From the NCBI RefSeq assembly GCF_016718685.1, contig NZ_JADKCX010000032.1, forward strand, positions 1 to 64,000: a stretch of 64,000 nucleotides of DNA. The letters are read 5' to 3'. The position numbers were made by a program, and so were the translations under genes. Below are positions 30,526-40,229 of this stretch, in pieces. Position 1 is the stretch's first letter; each line of letters begins with the position of its first letter. This stretch comes from Haliscomenobacter sp. GTDB taxonomy: Bacteria; Bacteroidota; Bacteroidia; Chitinophagales; Saprospiraceae. The notes under the pieces were generated by a model. It saw nothing but the letters and a program-made list of their open reading frames with translations, was not told the DNA's origin and made no database searches.

Positions 30526-33216
30526 ATGAAAAAAGCAATTTTATACTCCATTATGCTATTTTCTGGGTTCCTCAGCTACGGACAAGGAGGCATTGACAAA
30601 GCAGATAGTTTGGTTCAACAAGCTCGCTACTTAAATCAGGATCGAAAATTCAAACAGGCACTCGAAAAAATGGCTTTAGCAGAACCCCTCACCTTAAGCA
30701 CATTTGGGCATGAGAGTATCCGCTATGCTGATTTATGCTATGTCTATGGACTCATTCAACTCAGTTATAGCAATTACAAAGAGGCTGAAAAATGGCTGGA
30801 TAAGTGCAGTGCAATCCGGCTAAAATTGCTAGGAAAAGAGCACTTAGACTATTTAAGGAGTTTGTATTTCCTGGGAAATGTATACTACCACATGGGTGAC
30901 AATTACGAACGAGCAGAGCAATGTTATCTTGAAGTAAAAGCGATTGAAGAATACACGGTTGGAGTTAACAGTCTTGAATATGCTGGTATATTAAGTGCTC
31001 TGGGTGTGTTGTATTTAAGAATGGGAAACTACGACATATCTGAAAAGTTATTTTTGGAGGCTTTACACATAAAAGAACAAAAACTAGGAAAAGAGCATCA
31101 ATCATATGGGGGCACGCTTAATAATCTTGCAATAGTTTATTCTGCAAGAAAAAACTACGAAGAAGCAGAAAAGTTTTATAAAGCCAATATTGAAATCATT
31201 GCCAAGGAGTTCGGCAAAAGTAGTATAGGTTACGCCGGAGGGATAATGAATCTAGCCAGTATTTATATTAAAACAGGACATTATGTAGATGCTGAGCTAC
31301 TATTTCTTGAATCGAAACGCATTTTTGAACTAGTGCCTGATTTTTCAAAAATCCCATCATATATGTCCTGTATGGAGTTTCTAGGTGAGTTATACTATGC
31401 GATGGGAAAATTTGATTTATCAGAACATTATCATCTCATCGCTAAAGAATTAAGAGAGAAAGAACTTGGAAAAGAACACCTATCTTTTCAAATGAGCCTT
31501 GCTAATCTTTCCCTAACCTATTGGGCTAAAAGAGATTATGTTAAAGCGGCTTCCTATTTGACGGATGCAGCCGATATGCGCAGAAGGCTTTTGTTCAATG
31601 CTTCAAGGCATCTCTCTGAAAAAGAAGTTTTTTCCTATACCCAGCTTTTTGAACAAGAGCTTGATCAACATTATTCCTTCGCGAATGATCATTTTGCGGT
31701 TCTTCCACATTTTACAACTTCTTGTTACAACAATACGCTTTTCCATAAAGGCTTCTTGCTCAATATTTCGCAGCGTTTCAGAAGCCAGAACATAACCAAC
31801 ACCCAGCTCCCCGACAAACTCCAACAAATCCAAAACCATCGCAATCAATTTGTCTGCTGAATATGCTCTTCCACAAGCAGAACGGAATCAGGCTAAAATC
31901 ATAGCATTAGAAGGCATGGTCAATACCCTGGAAAAGGAACTCAGTCGTACTGTAGTTGGCTATGGCGAAGTAGTTCGCCAGGTACAGTGGCAGGATGTAC
32001 AAGCTGCGTTGAAACCAGATGAAGTAGCTTTAGAATTTCTCCATTTTAATTACGAAAACCCCAAAACCACTGGTAAAGTACTTTATGCAGCTTTGTTGTT
32101 GAAACCCAACCAACCCTATCCGATATTTATCCCGCTTTTTGACGAAAAAGCCTTGGAAGCGCTGATCCCACCCCTGGATCGCTTGCGCTCGGAGTACATC
32201 AATCAACTGTACCAAAATAATGCGACTGCCCGCTTGATCTGGGCACCATTGAGGCCCACTTGCAGGAAGTAAAACCGTGTATTATGCCCCATCTGGGCTA
32301 TTGCATCGAATCAATTTGGCGGCCTTATCTACTGGGCCGCGACGTATTTTAGCCGACAAGCACAATTTTGTAACCCTGGGTAGTACCCGTCAATTGGTTG
32401 CTCCATCTCAATTCGCATCGGCTCAAACAACAGCAGCGTTGTATGGCGCCATTCAATACGATATGGACAGCACTGCCATTCGGCCAGTATCGGTAAACAA
32501 AAATGCGAGTCATCGCGGACTAGATTTTGATCAAGTCGACTCTACCCTACGCGGAAGTACTTGGGGATTCCTCAAATACTCTGAAAAAGAAACCACAGAG
32601 ATTGCGGCAGCTTTACAAAAAGCAAACATTCCCAATGTTTTACACAAAGGTTACTCCGCTTCAGAAGAATCTTTTAAAGCAATTGGCAAACAAAGCCCTT
32701 CCCCCCGGATTCTGCACCTTTCAACTCACGGCTATTTTTTTCCCGATCCCAAAACCCAGGTGGATACAGCAGCTGGTCCAGCCTTTACACTCTCGGATCA
32801 CCCCATGATTCGCTCGGGGCTGATTTTAGCGGGTGCCAATCATGCCTGGCAGACAGGCCGCCCCTTGGGTAACCGCGAAGATGGCGTCCTCACTGCATAC
32901 GAGATCAGTCAGATGAATCTCTCGAATACAGAATTGGTGGTCCTATCTGCTTGTGAAACCGGGCTGGGCGAAATTCGAGGCAGCGAAGGTGTTTATGGCC
33001 TACAGCGTGCCTTCAAAAGTGCCGGTGCCAAAACGCTGGTGATGTCCCTTTGGCAGGTTCCCGATTACCAAACCCAGGAATTGATGGCCTTATTTTATCA
33101 AAAACTAATCTATCAAAAACAAACTGCTCACCAGGCTCTGCTGAATGCACAGCGAGAGATGCGACAGAAAGGGCTATGCGCCTTATGATTGGGCGGGTTT
33201 TGTGATGGTGGAGTAA
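30526..33216 (+). CDS. TPR-CHAT caspase-like protein (three apparent frameshifts)
   Basis: About 895 residues when joined. A short signal-like N-terminus (AILYSIMLFSGFLSYGQG) is followed by several 42-residue kinesin-light-chain TPRs (for example YGGTLNNLAIVYSARKNYEE, AEKFY). The C-terminal CHAT domain has the catalytic His in RILHLSTHGYF and the catalytic Cys in VVLSACETGLGE, both intact, with GVYGLQRAFKSAGAKTLVMS after. The frames break near 31845, 32240 and 33165; the restored end is GYAPYDWAGFVMVE. CHAT proteins are caspase/separase-like peptidases that act after a trigger. It follows the sigma and membrane genes by 32 bp. Confidence 0.88.
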
Positions 33217-33380
33217 TTCGAAAAATAAATTCAATACACTGTTAAGAATTTGGTGGCGGCGGTACTAGCTCGACATCATTGGGGCGGCTGGGGTCCGCTT
33301 TGCGGCTTGCTTTTTGGTGAAGAGGGGCGCCACAAGTTTTCCCGGGAACCCATGTGATAAAATTTAACTAAATCTAACAC

Positions 33381-35498
33381 ATGAAACAAACCATTTTACT
33401 TTTATTTTTCCTTGTGCAAAGTGCATTGATCACCGCACAAAACTGGCAGCCCATCATTCCAGCCTCCTCGCCTACTCCCGAATCAGCTTTCCGCTGGGAA
33501 TTCATGAGTGTAGTTAATGCCGACACCGCCTGGTTTGCCGATCCTTTTGGCGTGGTCACACGTACGCTGGATGGTGGAGAAAGCTGGAATACCAGCTTCA
33601 TTTCCGTACCTGACGAGGTGTTCCTGGATTACTATTTAGGGTCTTTTTTTGCTGCTGATGCACAACAAGCTTTTACGGTGTGGTTTCATATCGATGGGAC
33701 GAGCACGTTGACCTTCCGCACGATGGATGGAGGTGAAACCTGGAATCCAGCTTTTCCGAATGGGGAGTTTAACGAGCCAGGCAGTTTTCTGAATGGCATC
33801 CATTTTTTCAGTCCCAGTACCGCGCTGGCCTGGGGCGACCCCATTAGGGATACTTTTGAATTGTATCGCACCATCGACGGCGGCAACACCTGGAACAAGA
33901 TCAAGGGGCCAAGGTCGCTGAATAATGAAATAAGCTACTTTAGTGCTTATGACACTTACGGTGACACCATCTGGATTGGCACCGTCCTTGGCAGGGTGTT
34001 GAAAAGCTATGATCAGGGGCAAAACTGGAGTGTTGTTTCCTTACCCCTTGCGATTGACATTGGAGGTATTGCGCTGAACAATGGTGATGAGGGTGCATTG
34101 AGTGTGATCGGTGGAAATGTATGGCTCACTGCTGATGGAGGTAGCAATTGGACGCAAGGCACCCGCCGTAGCGTAGACCGCAGCTCACCCAACCGTATCT
34201 TTAGCATCAAAAATCAACCTGATGTATACCTGAGTAGCAATGAATCGGAAGGTTGGGCCGATCTCAGTTTTGATAAATGTAAGACCTGGAGCATTAGCCT
34301 TCTCCAGCCCGGAGTAGCCAGTTTGAGCAAAGTCAAATTCATTGACGCCCAAACAGCCTGGGCGATCCAGAATGACAGCACGGTGCTCAAATGGACCAAT
34401 CCTCCAGTGCTTTTTGATCCGGTTGAGCCGGATTATACCGCTATAAAAAGCAAACACGCCAGTGGTATACCCACATCAGGTGCTCGACTGGCTTTATGGT
34501 CTGCCCCGGCTGGCAGCTATGGAATAGAACACAAGCTACTAAAAAACGGGAATACCCTTTCCACCCTAAAAGAAAATCTGGCCCTGCAGCCCAAGCAGGT
34601 TTCCACCAGTTATTCCAATGCGGCGCTGAATGGCAAAGGCAATTATATTTTTCAAACCAGTTTGTTGAACAACAACAATACCGTTGAACAGCAACACGAA
34701 ATGAATCTTGTGGTCGGTGATTCTGTTTTTGCCAAAGACAGTGACCATAGTGTGTTTTTTTCGGGAGAGAGCCGGGGTAATTTTATCGACCTACTCGTAC
34801 AGGATACCCTAACTTCCATCACGGCAAAAGTGTATGCTTTCAGACCTTCCAGGGTCTCTTTTTGGGTCTATGGCTTCAACCCGAGCACACGCCGGTATGA
34901 CCAGCGTGTACTCAATTCGGAACCCATCCAGCTCACCCCGAAAGACACCATACTCGTCTTCGGGGAAGATTCGCTGACAGTCCCTGTACCAGTGGAGTGG
35001 ATTACCTTCAAACTATCCAGTAATTTAACACTAAATCCAGGTCGGTATGCCGTTGGTTTACAATACGTCAGCGGAGGGGGATCATATCAAATGGATGGAA
35101 GGAAGGTTAGTAAACAGGCCCTGTTTGTACGTGCACTTAATCGAGTGGATTCTATTGTAGGGTATGCTTTTACACCCATGATTCGGGCCAATTTCAACAA
35201 TACAAACCTTACTGTGTCGACAAAAGATCCAGATCTGGCGGTCGGCATCAAGGTATTCCCCAATCCAAGTTCTGATTGGCTGTCTTTTGATTTACCGGAT
35301 ACCCTGCCCGAGCGTTTGGGTGGCACCAAAGCATTATCACTGCGGCTGTACAACCTGAACGGACAGGAAATGTATCGTCAAATGATCAATGCCGGACTCA
35401 GCACAATCAGGATAGACCAGCTGCCTCAAGGTGTTTACCTTTGGCAAATCAGTGGAAGGAATGGAAAACTGGTTGCAGGAACAGTGGTCAAAAAATAG
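33381..35498 (+). CDS. Secreted Ycf48/BNR-repeat protein with T9SS sorting domain
   Basis: The protein has 705 residues with a signal peptide (LLLFFLVQSALITAQ). The N-terminal half holds repeated BNR/Ycf48-like blades (TRTLDGGESWNTS; FRTMDGGETWNPA; YRTIDGGNTWNKI; WLTADGGSNWTQG), indicating a beta-propeller. The C-terminal about 80 residues are a type IX secretion sorting domain (VFPNPSSDWLSFDLPD, LRLYNLNGQEMYRQ, LPQGVYLWQISGRNGKLVAG, TVVKK). It is therefore exported through T9SS and attached to the surface or released. Binding target unknown. The gene is intact and stands alone. Confidence 0.88.
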   Translation: MKQTILLLFFLVQSALITAQNWQPIIPASSPTPESAFRWEFMSVVNADTAWFADPFGVVTRTLDGGESWNTSFISVPDEVFLDYYLGSFFAADAQQAFTVWFHIDGTSTLTFRTMDGGETWNPAFPNGEFNEPGSFLNGIHFFSPSTALAWGDPIRDTFELYRTIDGGNTWNKIKGPRSLNNEISYFSAYDTYGDTIWIGTVLGRVLKSYDQGQNWSVVSLPLAIDIGGIALNNGDEGALSVIGGNVWLTADGGSNWTQGTRRSVDRSSPNRIFSIKNQPDVYLSSNESEGWADLSFDKCKTWSISLLQPGVASLSKVKFIDAQTAWAIQNDSTVLKWTNPPVLFDPVEPDYTAIKSKHASGIPTSGARLALWSAPAGSYGIEHKLLKNGNTLSTLKENLALQPKQVSTSYSNAALNGKGNYIFQTSLLNNNNTVEQQHEMNLVVGDSVFAKDSDHSVFFSGESRGNFIDLLVQDTLTSITAKVYAFRPSRVSFWVYGFNPSTRRYDQRVLNSEPIQLTPKDTILVFGEDSLTVPVPVEWITFKLSSNLTLNPGRYAVGLQYVSGGGSYQMDGRKVSKQALFVRALNRVDSIVGYAFTPMIRANFNNTNLTVSTKDPDLAVGIKVFPNPSSDWLSFDLPDTLPERLGGTKALSLRLYNLNGQEMYRQMINAGLSTIRIDQLPQGVYLWQISGRNGKLVAGTVVKK

Positions 35499-35611
35499 AA
35501 AAATGTCGCTTCTAATGGAGCATTTGTCTTTGTAAGCATGGGCAATGATCTGGTCGACAGGCGAGCGCTTTTACTAGATAACAATAGACTAAACCCCAGA
35601 TGATGCGATAA

Positions 35612-35647
35612 GGGGCTGTTTCAGAACGTAGGTTCAGAGGCAGCCCC
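35612..35647. terminator. Imperfect hairpin, possible bidirectional terminator
   Basis: GGGGCTGTTTCAGAAC pairs with GTTCAGAGGCAGCCCC over 16 positions with four mismatches. It lies in the 266-bp space between the convergent T9SS protein gene and the MbnH-like gene. No T run follows, so terminator function is uncertain; GGGGCTGTTTCAGAA also resembles some insertion-sequence ends. The rest of this gap shows nothing I can name. Confidence 0.35.
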
Positions 35648-35764
35648 AAAAAGTTACCAAAATAGTATTGTTAAGCGTTTATTTGAAGTCGCAAGAGGTC
35701 GAGAAACTTTACAGTTGCACCAGAGCGTTGAGGTGTCTTTGACTGTACAATCTGTGGATAACCA

Positions 35765-36688
35765 TCAATCTTTTGGAAACCCAAACCGCTTGTCAAACAA
35801 AAAATCATTATCCGTCAAAGTCAACAAAAAAGCAATAAGGTCTGCTTTTTCATTGGAACTTAAGACGATCTGTGCTTTTAATTCATCGGTTTCAGTATAA
35901 TGATTGAGTACTTCTCGCAGCTTTTTAAAACGACCATCGTGCATATAAGGGAAAGTGAATTGGATATTGCGCAAGGTAGGCACCTTGAATTTGAAACTAT
36001 CAACGGGCATACGAGTGATGGTAAATCTGCCCAAATCATTCAAAGTGGGGTCGATGGGGAGTCCATTTTTTTCAAAATTTTGATTGGTAAACAGAGGCTC
36101 TGGGTGACAGGATGCGCAATGCTTTCTGAAAAGCTGCAAACCGTTTTTTTCCTGATCTGTAAATGTTCCACCGGCTTCTTCTCGGATGTATTTATCGTAT
36201 TTTGAATTGGATGAGTTGAGGTGAAGCGTAAATTGTGAAAAAGCCAGCAGCATTTTTTGGCCAGTTGCTAAACTATCATTAAAAGCGCTAAAAAATAGCG
36301 CTTTATACTTTTTAGCATTGTTTAGTTTTTGAATAACCCGTGCTAATTTTTCATCCATTTCCACCGAACTACTGAGCGGAGCTAAAGGCTGCATGTCCAA
36401 ATGATTGACCGCGCCATCCCACATGAAATTTTTACTCCAAGCCAGATTCATGATCGTCATGGAGTTGCGTGTGCCGACTTTATCATCGATGCCATGACTT
36501 AAATCGTGGTCAACATGCGTGAAACCAGTGGCTTGTAAATGGCAACTGGCACAAGAAATTGTGCTGTCTCTGGATAAAATGGGGTCATAAAACAGCTGCC
36601 TACCCAACTCAAAGCCTTCTTTTGTTAAAGGATTTTTAGAAAAATCATACACTGGCTTTGGCCAACCTTTGGGAATAACAAGGGGCAT
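35765..36688 (-). CDS. MbnH/MauG-type dihaem cytochrome c peroxidase family protein
   Basis: About 308 residues from the ATG at 36688, with two CxxCH haem sites: SCASCHLQATGFTHVDHDLS near residue 48 and HCASCHPEPLF near 190. The typical family segments GVELG-like GFELGRQLFYDPILSRD and VPTLRNIQFTFPYMHDGRF are present. No signal peptide follows ATG 36688, but one is encoded just upstream in another frame (FGFFTLIIFAFSALKNHADAP), separated by a C4 run near 36685. The true protein therefore begins further upstream. MbnH proteins form a bis-Fe(IV) state and oxidise a tryptophan of the partner MbnP. The gene before it is MbnP-like. Confidence 0.85.
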   Translation of the reverse strand: MPLVIPKGWPKPVYDFSKNPLTKEGFELGRQLFYDPILSRDSTISCASCHLQATGFTHVDHDLSHGIDDKVGTRNSMTIMNLAWSKNFMWDGAVNHLDMQPLAPLSSSVEMDEKLARVIQKLNNAKKYKALFFSAFNDSLATGQKMLLAFSQFTLHLNSSNSKYDKYIREEAGGTFTDQEKNGLQLFRKHCASCHPEPLFTNQNFEKNGLPIDPTLNDLGRFTITRMPVDSFKFKVPTLRNIQFTFPYMHDGRFKKLREVLNHYTETDELKAQIVLSSNEKADLIAFLLTLTDNDFLFDKRFGFPKD

Positions 36689-36708
36689 CGGCGTGGTTTT
36701 TTAGCGCA

Positions 36709-37188
36709 CTAAAAGCAAAGATGATGAGGGTAAAAAATCCGAAGAGGCAAAGGGCTTCTACCTTCAATTTTTAAATTGATGTAGCCACTTTGCCATGCCC
36801 AGTACATCCCTTTTTGTGGGTCTAAATCACCGCCTAATGCACCAGAAACATTGATCAAGCTATCAATGCCCAGGTTGAAATGTATTGTTTTGAGGCGTTT
36901 TAAGTCTATTTTTTGCGTAATGATGTGTAGTGAAGCGGGTTCAAAAACATCAATTAAATGGGCACTTACGGTGTCTTTGATCCAGGTGTTATCGTCCATT
37001 TCAAACTGAATATTGGACAGATAAAATCGGATGTTGTCGAACTGGACACTATCCCCTTTTGTACTTACATACCAGGTGTTTTCCGCAATCGGCCGACCAT
37101 CAAAAATGGGTAAAATGCTAAGCTGCGCGGTGGCTGGATAGGCAAAATAAGACAAGATGAAGAGAAGGATTCCGGGTTTAATGCTCAT
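36709..37188 (-). CDS. MbnP-like protein, C-terminus missing
   Basis: About 160 residues with a signal peptide (GILLFILSYFAYPATAQ). The family pattern is clear: VQFDNIRFYLSNIQFEMDD, HFNLGIDSLINVSGALGGDL, and DPQKGMYWAWQSGYINLKIE, the last containing conserved tryptophans. MbnP proteins usually have about 230-270 residues, and the C-terminal half is missing: after KIEGRSPL the reading frame runs into the signal peptide of the MbnH gene. I infer a deletion, real or from assembly, that removed the 3' end of this gene and the 5' end of the next. MbnP binds copper after its tryptophan is oxidised by MbnH. It overlaps the preceding gene by 11 bp. Confidence 0.78.
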   Translation of the reverse strand: MSIKPGILLFILSYFAYPATAQLSILPIFDGRPIAENTWYVSTKGDSVQFDNIRFYLSNIQFEMDDNTWIKDTVSAHLIDVFEPASLHIITQKIDLKRLKTIHFNLGIDSLINVSGALGGDLDPQKGMYWAWQSGYINLKIEGRSPLPLRIFYPHHLCF

Positions 37189-37636
37189 TTTTAGGCTTTT
37201 GTCGGTTGTTTTTCGGCATCAAAATTCTTTGAACCGTTTTACCCAGTAAGGCATCCAGTTGTGCTTGTTGTTTGGGCGTACATATTTTACGGACATCTTT
37301 GAAATGCTCGTAAGTTACGCGCTCAATTTCGGCTTGCAAAAGGCCTATTTCTTGAATTATTGAATCAGTTGCTGCTTGTTTTTGAGCATACAGGACTTGC
37401 CTTTTTGCAGCAATTTGGGTCAACAAACTATCATGAATCCGGTGATGCTCTTGATGCAAAGTTCGATAAAGGGCTTGTTGTTTTTTATCCATTTTTAATG
37501 CTTCAACCAGCACCCGATCTGGTCTCAATCCTCGATTGCCTCCATGTGGCGGGCGGTGCAACCAAAAGAATAGCAATGTCGCCGCATTGATGATCAAAGT
37601 GATTGCCACTAAGTATTTAAGCCACTTATTTTTCAT
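37178..37636 (-). CDS. Spy/CpxP-like periplasmic protein
   Basis: The protein has 152 residues with an N-terminal membrane anchor or signal (YLVAITLIINAATLLFFWL) and a helical body (KKQQALYRTLHQEHHRIHDS; IERVTYEHFKDVRKICTPKQ). The pattern ALKMDKKQQ..., then FKDVRKICTPKQQAQLDALL is typical of Spy/CpxP/heavy-metal-sensor (CnrR-like) proteins that bind metals or unfolded proteins. It overlaps both neighbours by 11 bp, so it is translationally coupled in the sigma operon. Confidence 0.72.
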   Translation of the reverse strand: MKNKWLKYLVAITLIINAATLLFFWLHRPPHGGNRGLRPDRVLVEALKMDKKQQALYRTLHQEHHRIHDSLLTQIAAKRQVLYAQKQAATDSIIQEIGLLQAEIERVTYEHFKDVRKICTPKQQAQLDALLGKTVQRILMPKNNRQKPKNEH

Positions 37637-37907
37637 TGGACAAGTTTATGGCATTGTCAAAGTAAGTTTCATACAATACCTGCTCCGCATTTGCTTCAAA
37701 AGCAGGGTGTTTTTCTTTGTTGGTAAGCACAATGCCAATATTGAACGCGCCGATAACAAACAATAAAACTGATCCGACCACCAATTGGCGCTGGGTTTGA
37801 GCCATTCGGATACGCCTCTGTATGGTGCGTTGGCGCACTTGATCATACATGCCTGCGGGTGCGACAGCGGACTGTTTTCCCCATTTTTTTTCATCGAAAT
37901 TGTCCAT
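37626..37907 (-). CDS. Small single-pass membrane protein, putative anti-sigma factor
   Basis: The protein has 93 residues: a basic N-terminal part (QVRQRTIQRRIRMAQTQRQ), one transmembrane segment at about residues 43-61 (VVGSVLLFVIGAFNIGIVL) and a short outer tail. Its gene follows the ECF sigma gene by 62 bp and precedes the Spy/CpxP-like gene. The gap carries the shared promoter motif. Its size and position suggest an anti-sigma or sensory partner, but no anti-sigma domain is recognisable. Confidence 0.6.
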   Translation of the reverse strand: MDNFDEKKWGKQSAVAPAGMYDQVRQRTIQRRIRMAQTQRQLVVGSVLLFVIGAFNIGIVLTNKEKHPAFEANAEQVLYETYFDNAINLSNEK

Positions 37908-37927
37908 TTCTTTGTGTTTTTCAAGCG

Positions 37928-37957
37928 TTTAGACACTCAATATAGAAGAAACTTGCG
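37928..37957 (-). promoter_or_regulatory. Predicted ECF promoter for the membrane/CpxP/MbnP/MbnH genes
   Basis: On the minus strand CGCAAGTTTCT (37957-37947), a 10-nt spacer, then GTGTCTAAA (37936-37928). The same bipartite pattern with the same spacing occurs upstream of both YHYH genes. The second element ends about 20 nt from the start codon at 37907. Confidence 0.7.
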
Positions 37958-37969
37958 CGCATAAGTTTA

Positions 37970-38530
37970 TTAACTTTTCAAAATCTTTTGCAAATTCTGT
38001 TTCGCTCTAAACAGCAAAGCTTCTACCGATGAGAGCGTTGTTTGCATCACTTCAGCGATTTCAGCGTAAGACAAGTCTTCTAATTGCCGCAGTACAAAAG
38101 CGGTTTTTTGCTTTTCGGGCAATTGGTCAATCGCCTGATAAAGTGATTTCGACAATTCTTTGTTTTCCAAAAGAATACCTGGATGTACAAAATCGGATAC
38201 CTCGTCTACAGGGGATAAATTAAAAACTGATAGGACTGCACCGAATCGTTTTTTTGCTTTTTTAAAGCGTTGATGGTTGAGGGCTTTGTTGATTGCAATG
38301 CGGTAAATCCAGGTCGAGAGTTTAGATTGAGCTTTAAAGCTGTCTATGTTTAAAAAAACATCCACAAATACCTCTTGGGTCAGATCTTCGGCTTCTTCGG
38401 TGGATTGTAACATGTACAGGATCGTATTGTATATGCGGTCTTGATGCGCCTCAAACACCTGTTTGAAAGCCGTTTCATTGCCTAGCCGAAGTTGGGCAAT
38501 TAATGCTGTTTCGATTGTTTGATGGTCCAA
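37970..38530 (-). CDS. ECF-type RNA polymerase sigma factor
   Basis: The protein has 186 residues with sigma-2 (YNTILYMLQSTEEAEDLTQE, VFVDVFLNIDSFKAQSKLST, WIYRIAINKALNHQRFKK) and sigma-4 (AIDQLPEKQKTAFVLRQLED and LSYAEIAEVMQTTLSSVEAL, LFRAKQNLQ). It is intact. It is divergent from the first YHYH gene and is followed by a small membrane protein. Because three neighbouring promoters share an unusual motif, this sigma factor is the natural candidate to read it. Confidence 0.92.
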   Translation of the reverse strand: MDHQTIETALIAQLRLGNETAFKQVFEAHQDRIYNTILYMLQSTEEAEDLTQEVFVDVFLNIDSFKAQSKLSTWIYRIAINKALNHQRFKKAKKRFGAVLSVFNLSPVDEVSDFVHPGILLENKELSKSLYQAIDQLPEKQKTAFVLRQLEDLSYAEIAEVMQTTLSSVEALLFRAKQNLQKILKS

Positions 38531-38628
38531 ATAAGTTTGTTTTCGTAGCCAGTTTCGTTTTGCTGTTCAATGCTTTTGCTCAATGTAGCAATACCGTGGT
38601 TACAATCGCTGGATTTACCTTCCCTTTT

Positions 38629-38658
38629 GTTGGTCACCCATTTGGAAAAAAACTTGCG
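38629..38658 (-). promoter_or_regulatory. Weaker copy of the ECF promoter motif upstream of the sigma gene
   Basis: On the minus strand CGCAAGTTTTT (38658-38648), 10 nt, then GTGACCAAC (38637-38629). The first element fits well; the second matches 7 of 9 positions of the pattern seen at the three stronger sites. It lies about 100 nt upstream of the sigma start codon, as expected for autoregulation. Confidence 0.4.
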
Positions 38659-38745
38659 GTACAGCTTGAAAAATATTTAGACAAGCGCTGAGCGTGCTCT
38701 TCCTATTTTCCCTTCTCTTTTTTGTACAAAAAACTTAAAACGCGG

Positions 38746-38775
38746 CGCAAGTTTCTCAGCAAACCAGTTACTAAA
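38746..38775 (+). promoter_or_regulatory. Predicted ECF promoter for the first YHYH gene
   Basis: CGCAAGTTTCT (38746-38756), a 10-nt spacer, then GTTACTAAA (38767-38775). The start codon of the YHYH-T9SS gene is about 55 nt downstream. Confidence 0.7.
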
Positions 38776-38830
38776 GAAGTGACTATTGTGTAATACTCGA
38801 TTCAATCACCTGTTTTTAAGTGAATTAAAA

Positions 38831-40177
38831 ATGAAAAAAAACCTTTTAACCACAATCGCCCTGGCTTTATTGGCACCAATGTTATTTGCCCAAACCAATC
38901 CTGCCATCACATCATGGCTGCAAAATACGACAGTTACGGGCAGGTACTACACCGTCGCAGGTGGTTCAATCTCAATTCCCAACAACATTTTGGTCAATTG
39001 CCAAAAGGTGCAATATTCAACAAACTTTGCGTATGTGACTTGCACAGGTATCCCCGCATATGCAACGGGCCCCTTTCAAGATGGGAACCCCAGCCAGGCA
39101 AGCAACCAGAATGCAATTTTTAAGTTTCCACTTTCACCCACAGAAAACACCGGTACAAAAAGGGCTACCACAGGCGGGAATATTGGCGTATTCATCAATG
39201 GTGTGGCCTTGTTTGATTATCGAGACGGGGTGGCCTGGAATGCCACGACCAATGCACTGTGTGGTGGCCCCGGCAACCCTATGTGCCCGGGAGGTATGGC
39301 TGCAACCCAAGCCTGGAACAGAGATGCTATTTTGGCAGAAAGAGCGGGCTTTGACTGTGCCAAAGGGCATCCTGCGATGGGCAACTACCACCACCATCAA
39401 AACCCCAGCGCTTTCGATTTGGATTTGAAGGTAGTTTCAACGGTTTGTAACCTGTACGATGCCGATGGTTTGTACAAACTGGATAGCACCAAACATTCGC
39501 CCCTCATTGGTTTTGCTTACGATGGTTTTCCCATATACGGCGCTTATGGGTATAAAAACACCGATGGCACGGGCGGCATTGCCCGCATGAAATCGAGCTA
39601 TCAATTAAAAACAACCCGAGGTACGGGTACTGTTCCTTCTACGACAACGTATCCATTGGGTTATTTTAGAGAAGACTACGAGTTTGTTGGCAATACAGCA
39701 CCCGATTACCTGGATGTACACAATGGCCGGATTTGTAGAACACCTGAATATCCAAATGGCATTTATTGCTATTTTGTTACAGTAGATGCCAAGTGGAATT
39801 CGGCTTATCCTTATGCTGTAGGGCCTACTTTTTATGGGGTATTGAGCGCGTCAAAAGTAACTTCAATCACGGAAACTGTTTCTACCTACCTCAATACATC
39901 GACAAGTTTAAAAGAAACCAGTTTGAATCATTTACAAATCAATGTTTTCCCAAATCCGACCGCCGACTTAATTTCTATCCAAATAGGTGATTTGGTGAAG
40001 GAAGATTACACCATCGATTTGTATGAAATGACTGGCAAATTGGTCAAATCCACTCAGATCAATAAAGGCAGCACGATTGCTTATTTTGATACACAGACTT
40101 TGTATGCAGGTACCTATTTTGTTAAAATTTCAAACGGCAAAGCGCAAACGACCCGTAAAGTAGTATTGCAAAGGTAA
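38831..40177 (+). CDS. YHYH-domain protein with T9SS sorting domain
   Basis: About 448 residues from ATG 38831, with a signal peptide (NLLTTIALALLAPMLFAQ). The YHYH domain is recognised by GVFINGVALFDYRDG, the histidine cluster GHPAMGNYHHHQNPSAF, LIGFAYDGFPIYGAYGY and RICRTPEYPNGIYCYFVT. The C-terminal about 75 residues are a type IX sorting domain (NVFPNPTADLISIQIGD; TLYAGTYFVKISNGKAQ, TTRKVV). The His-rich motif suggests metal binding, but the family has no settled function. The gene is driven from the sigma-type promoter and is divergent from the sigma gene. Confidence 0.85.
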   Translation: MKKNLLTTIALALLAPMLFAQTNPAITSWLQNTTVTGRYYTVAGGSISIPNNILVNCQKVQYSTNFAYVTCTGIPAYATGPFQDGNPSQASNQNAIFKFPLSPTENTGTKRATTGGNIGVFINGVALFDYRDGVAWNATTNALCGGPGNPMCPGGMAATQAWNRDAILAERAGFDCAKGHPAMGNYHHHQNPSAFDLDLKVVSTVCNLYDADGLYKLDSTKHSPLIGFAYDGFPIYGAYGYKNTDGTGGIARMKSSYQLKTTRGTGTVPSTTTYPLGYFREDYEFVGNTAPDYLDVHNGRICRTPEYPNGIYCYFVTVDAKWNSAYPYAVGPTFYGVLSASKVTSITETVSTYLNTSTSLKETSLNHLQINVFPNPTADLISIQIGDLVKEDYTIDLYEMTGKLVKSTQINKGSTIAYFDTQTLYAGTYFVKISNGKAQTTRKVVLQR

Positions 40178-40229
40178 TTGAAAGGTGTGTGAAAAATCTT
40201 GCTGCTTTTAGCGAAAGTTTAGATGCGGC

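Noticed and set aside
35612..35647. Insertion-sequence end suggested by GGGGCTGTTTCAGAA
   Set aside because: No transposase, no matching second end and no target duplication; kept only as an imperfect hairpin.
38503..38691. 62-codon plus-strand ORF between the sigma gene and the first YHYH gene
   Set aside because: It overlaps the 5' end of the sigma gene in antisense and covers its likely promoter; no ribosome-binding site or family match.
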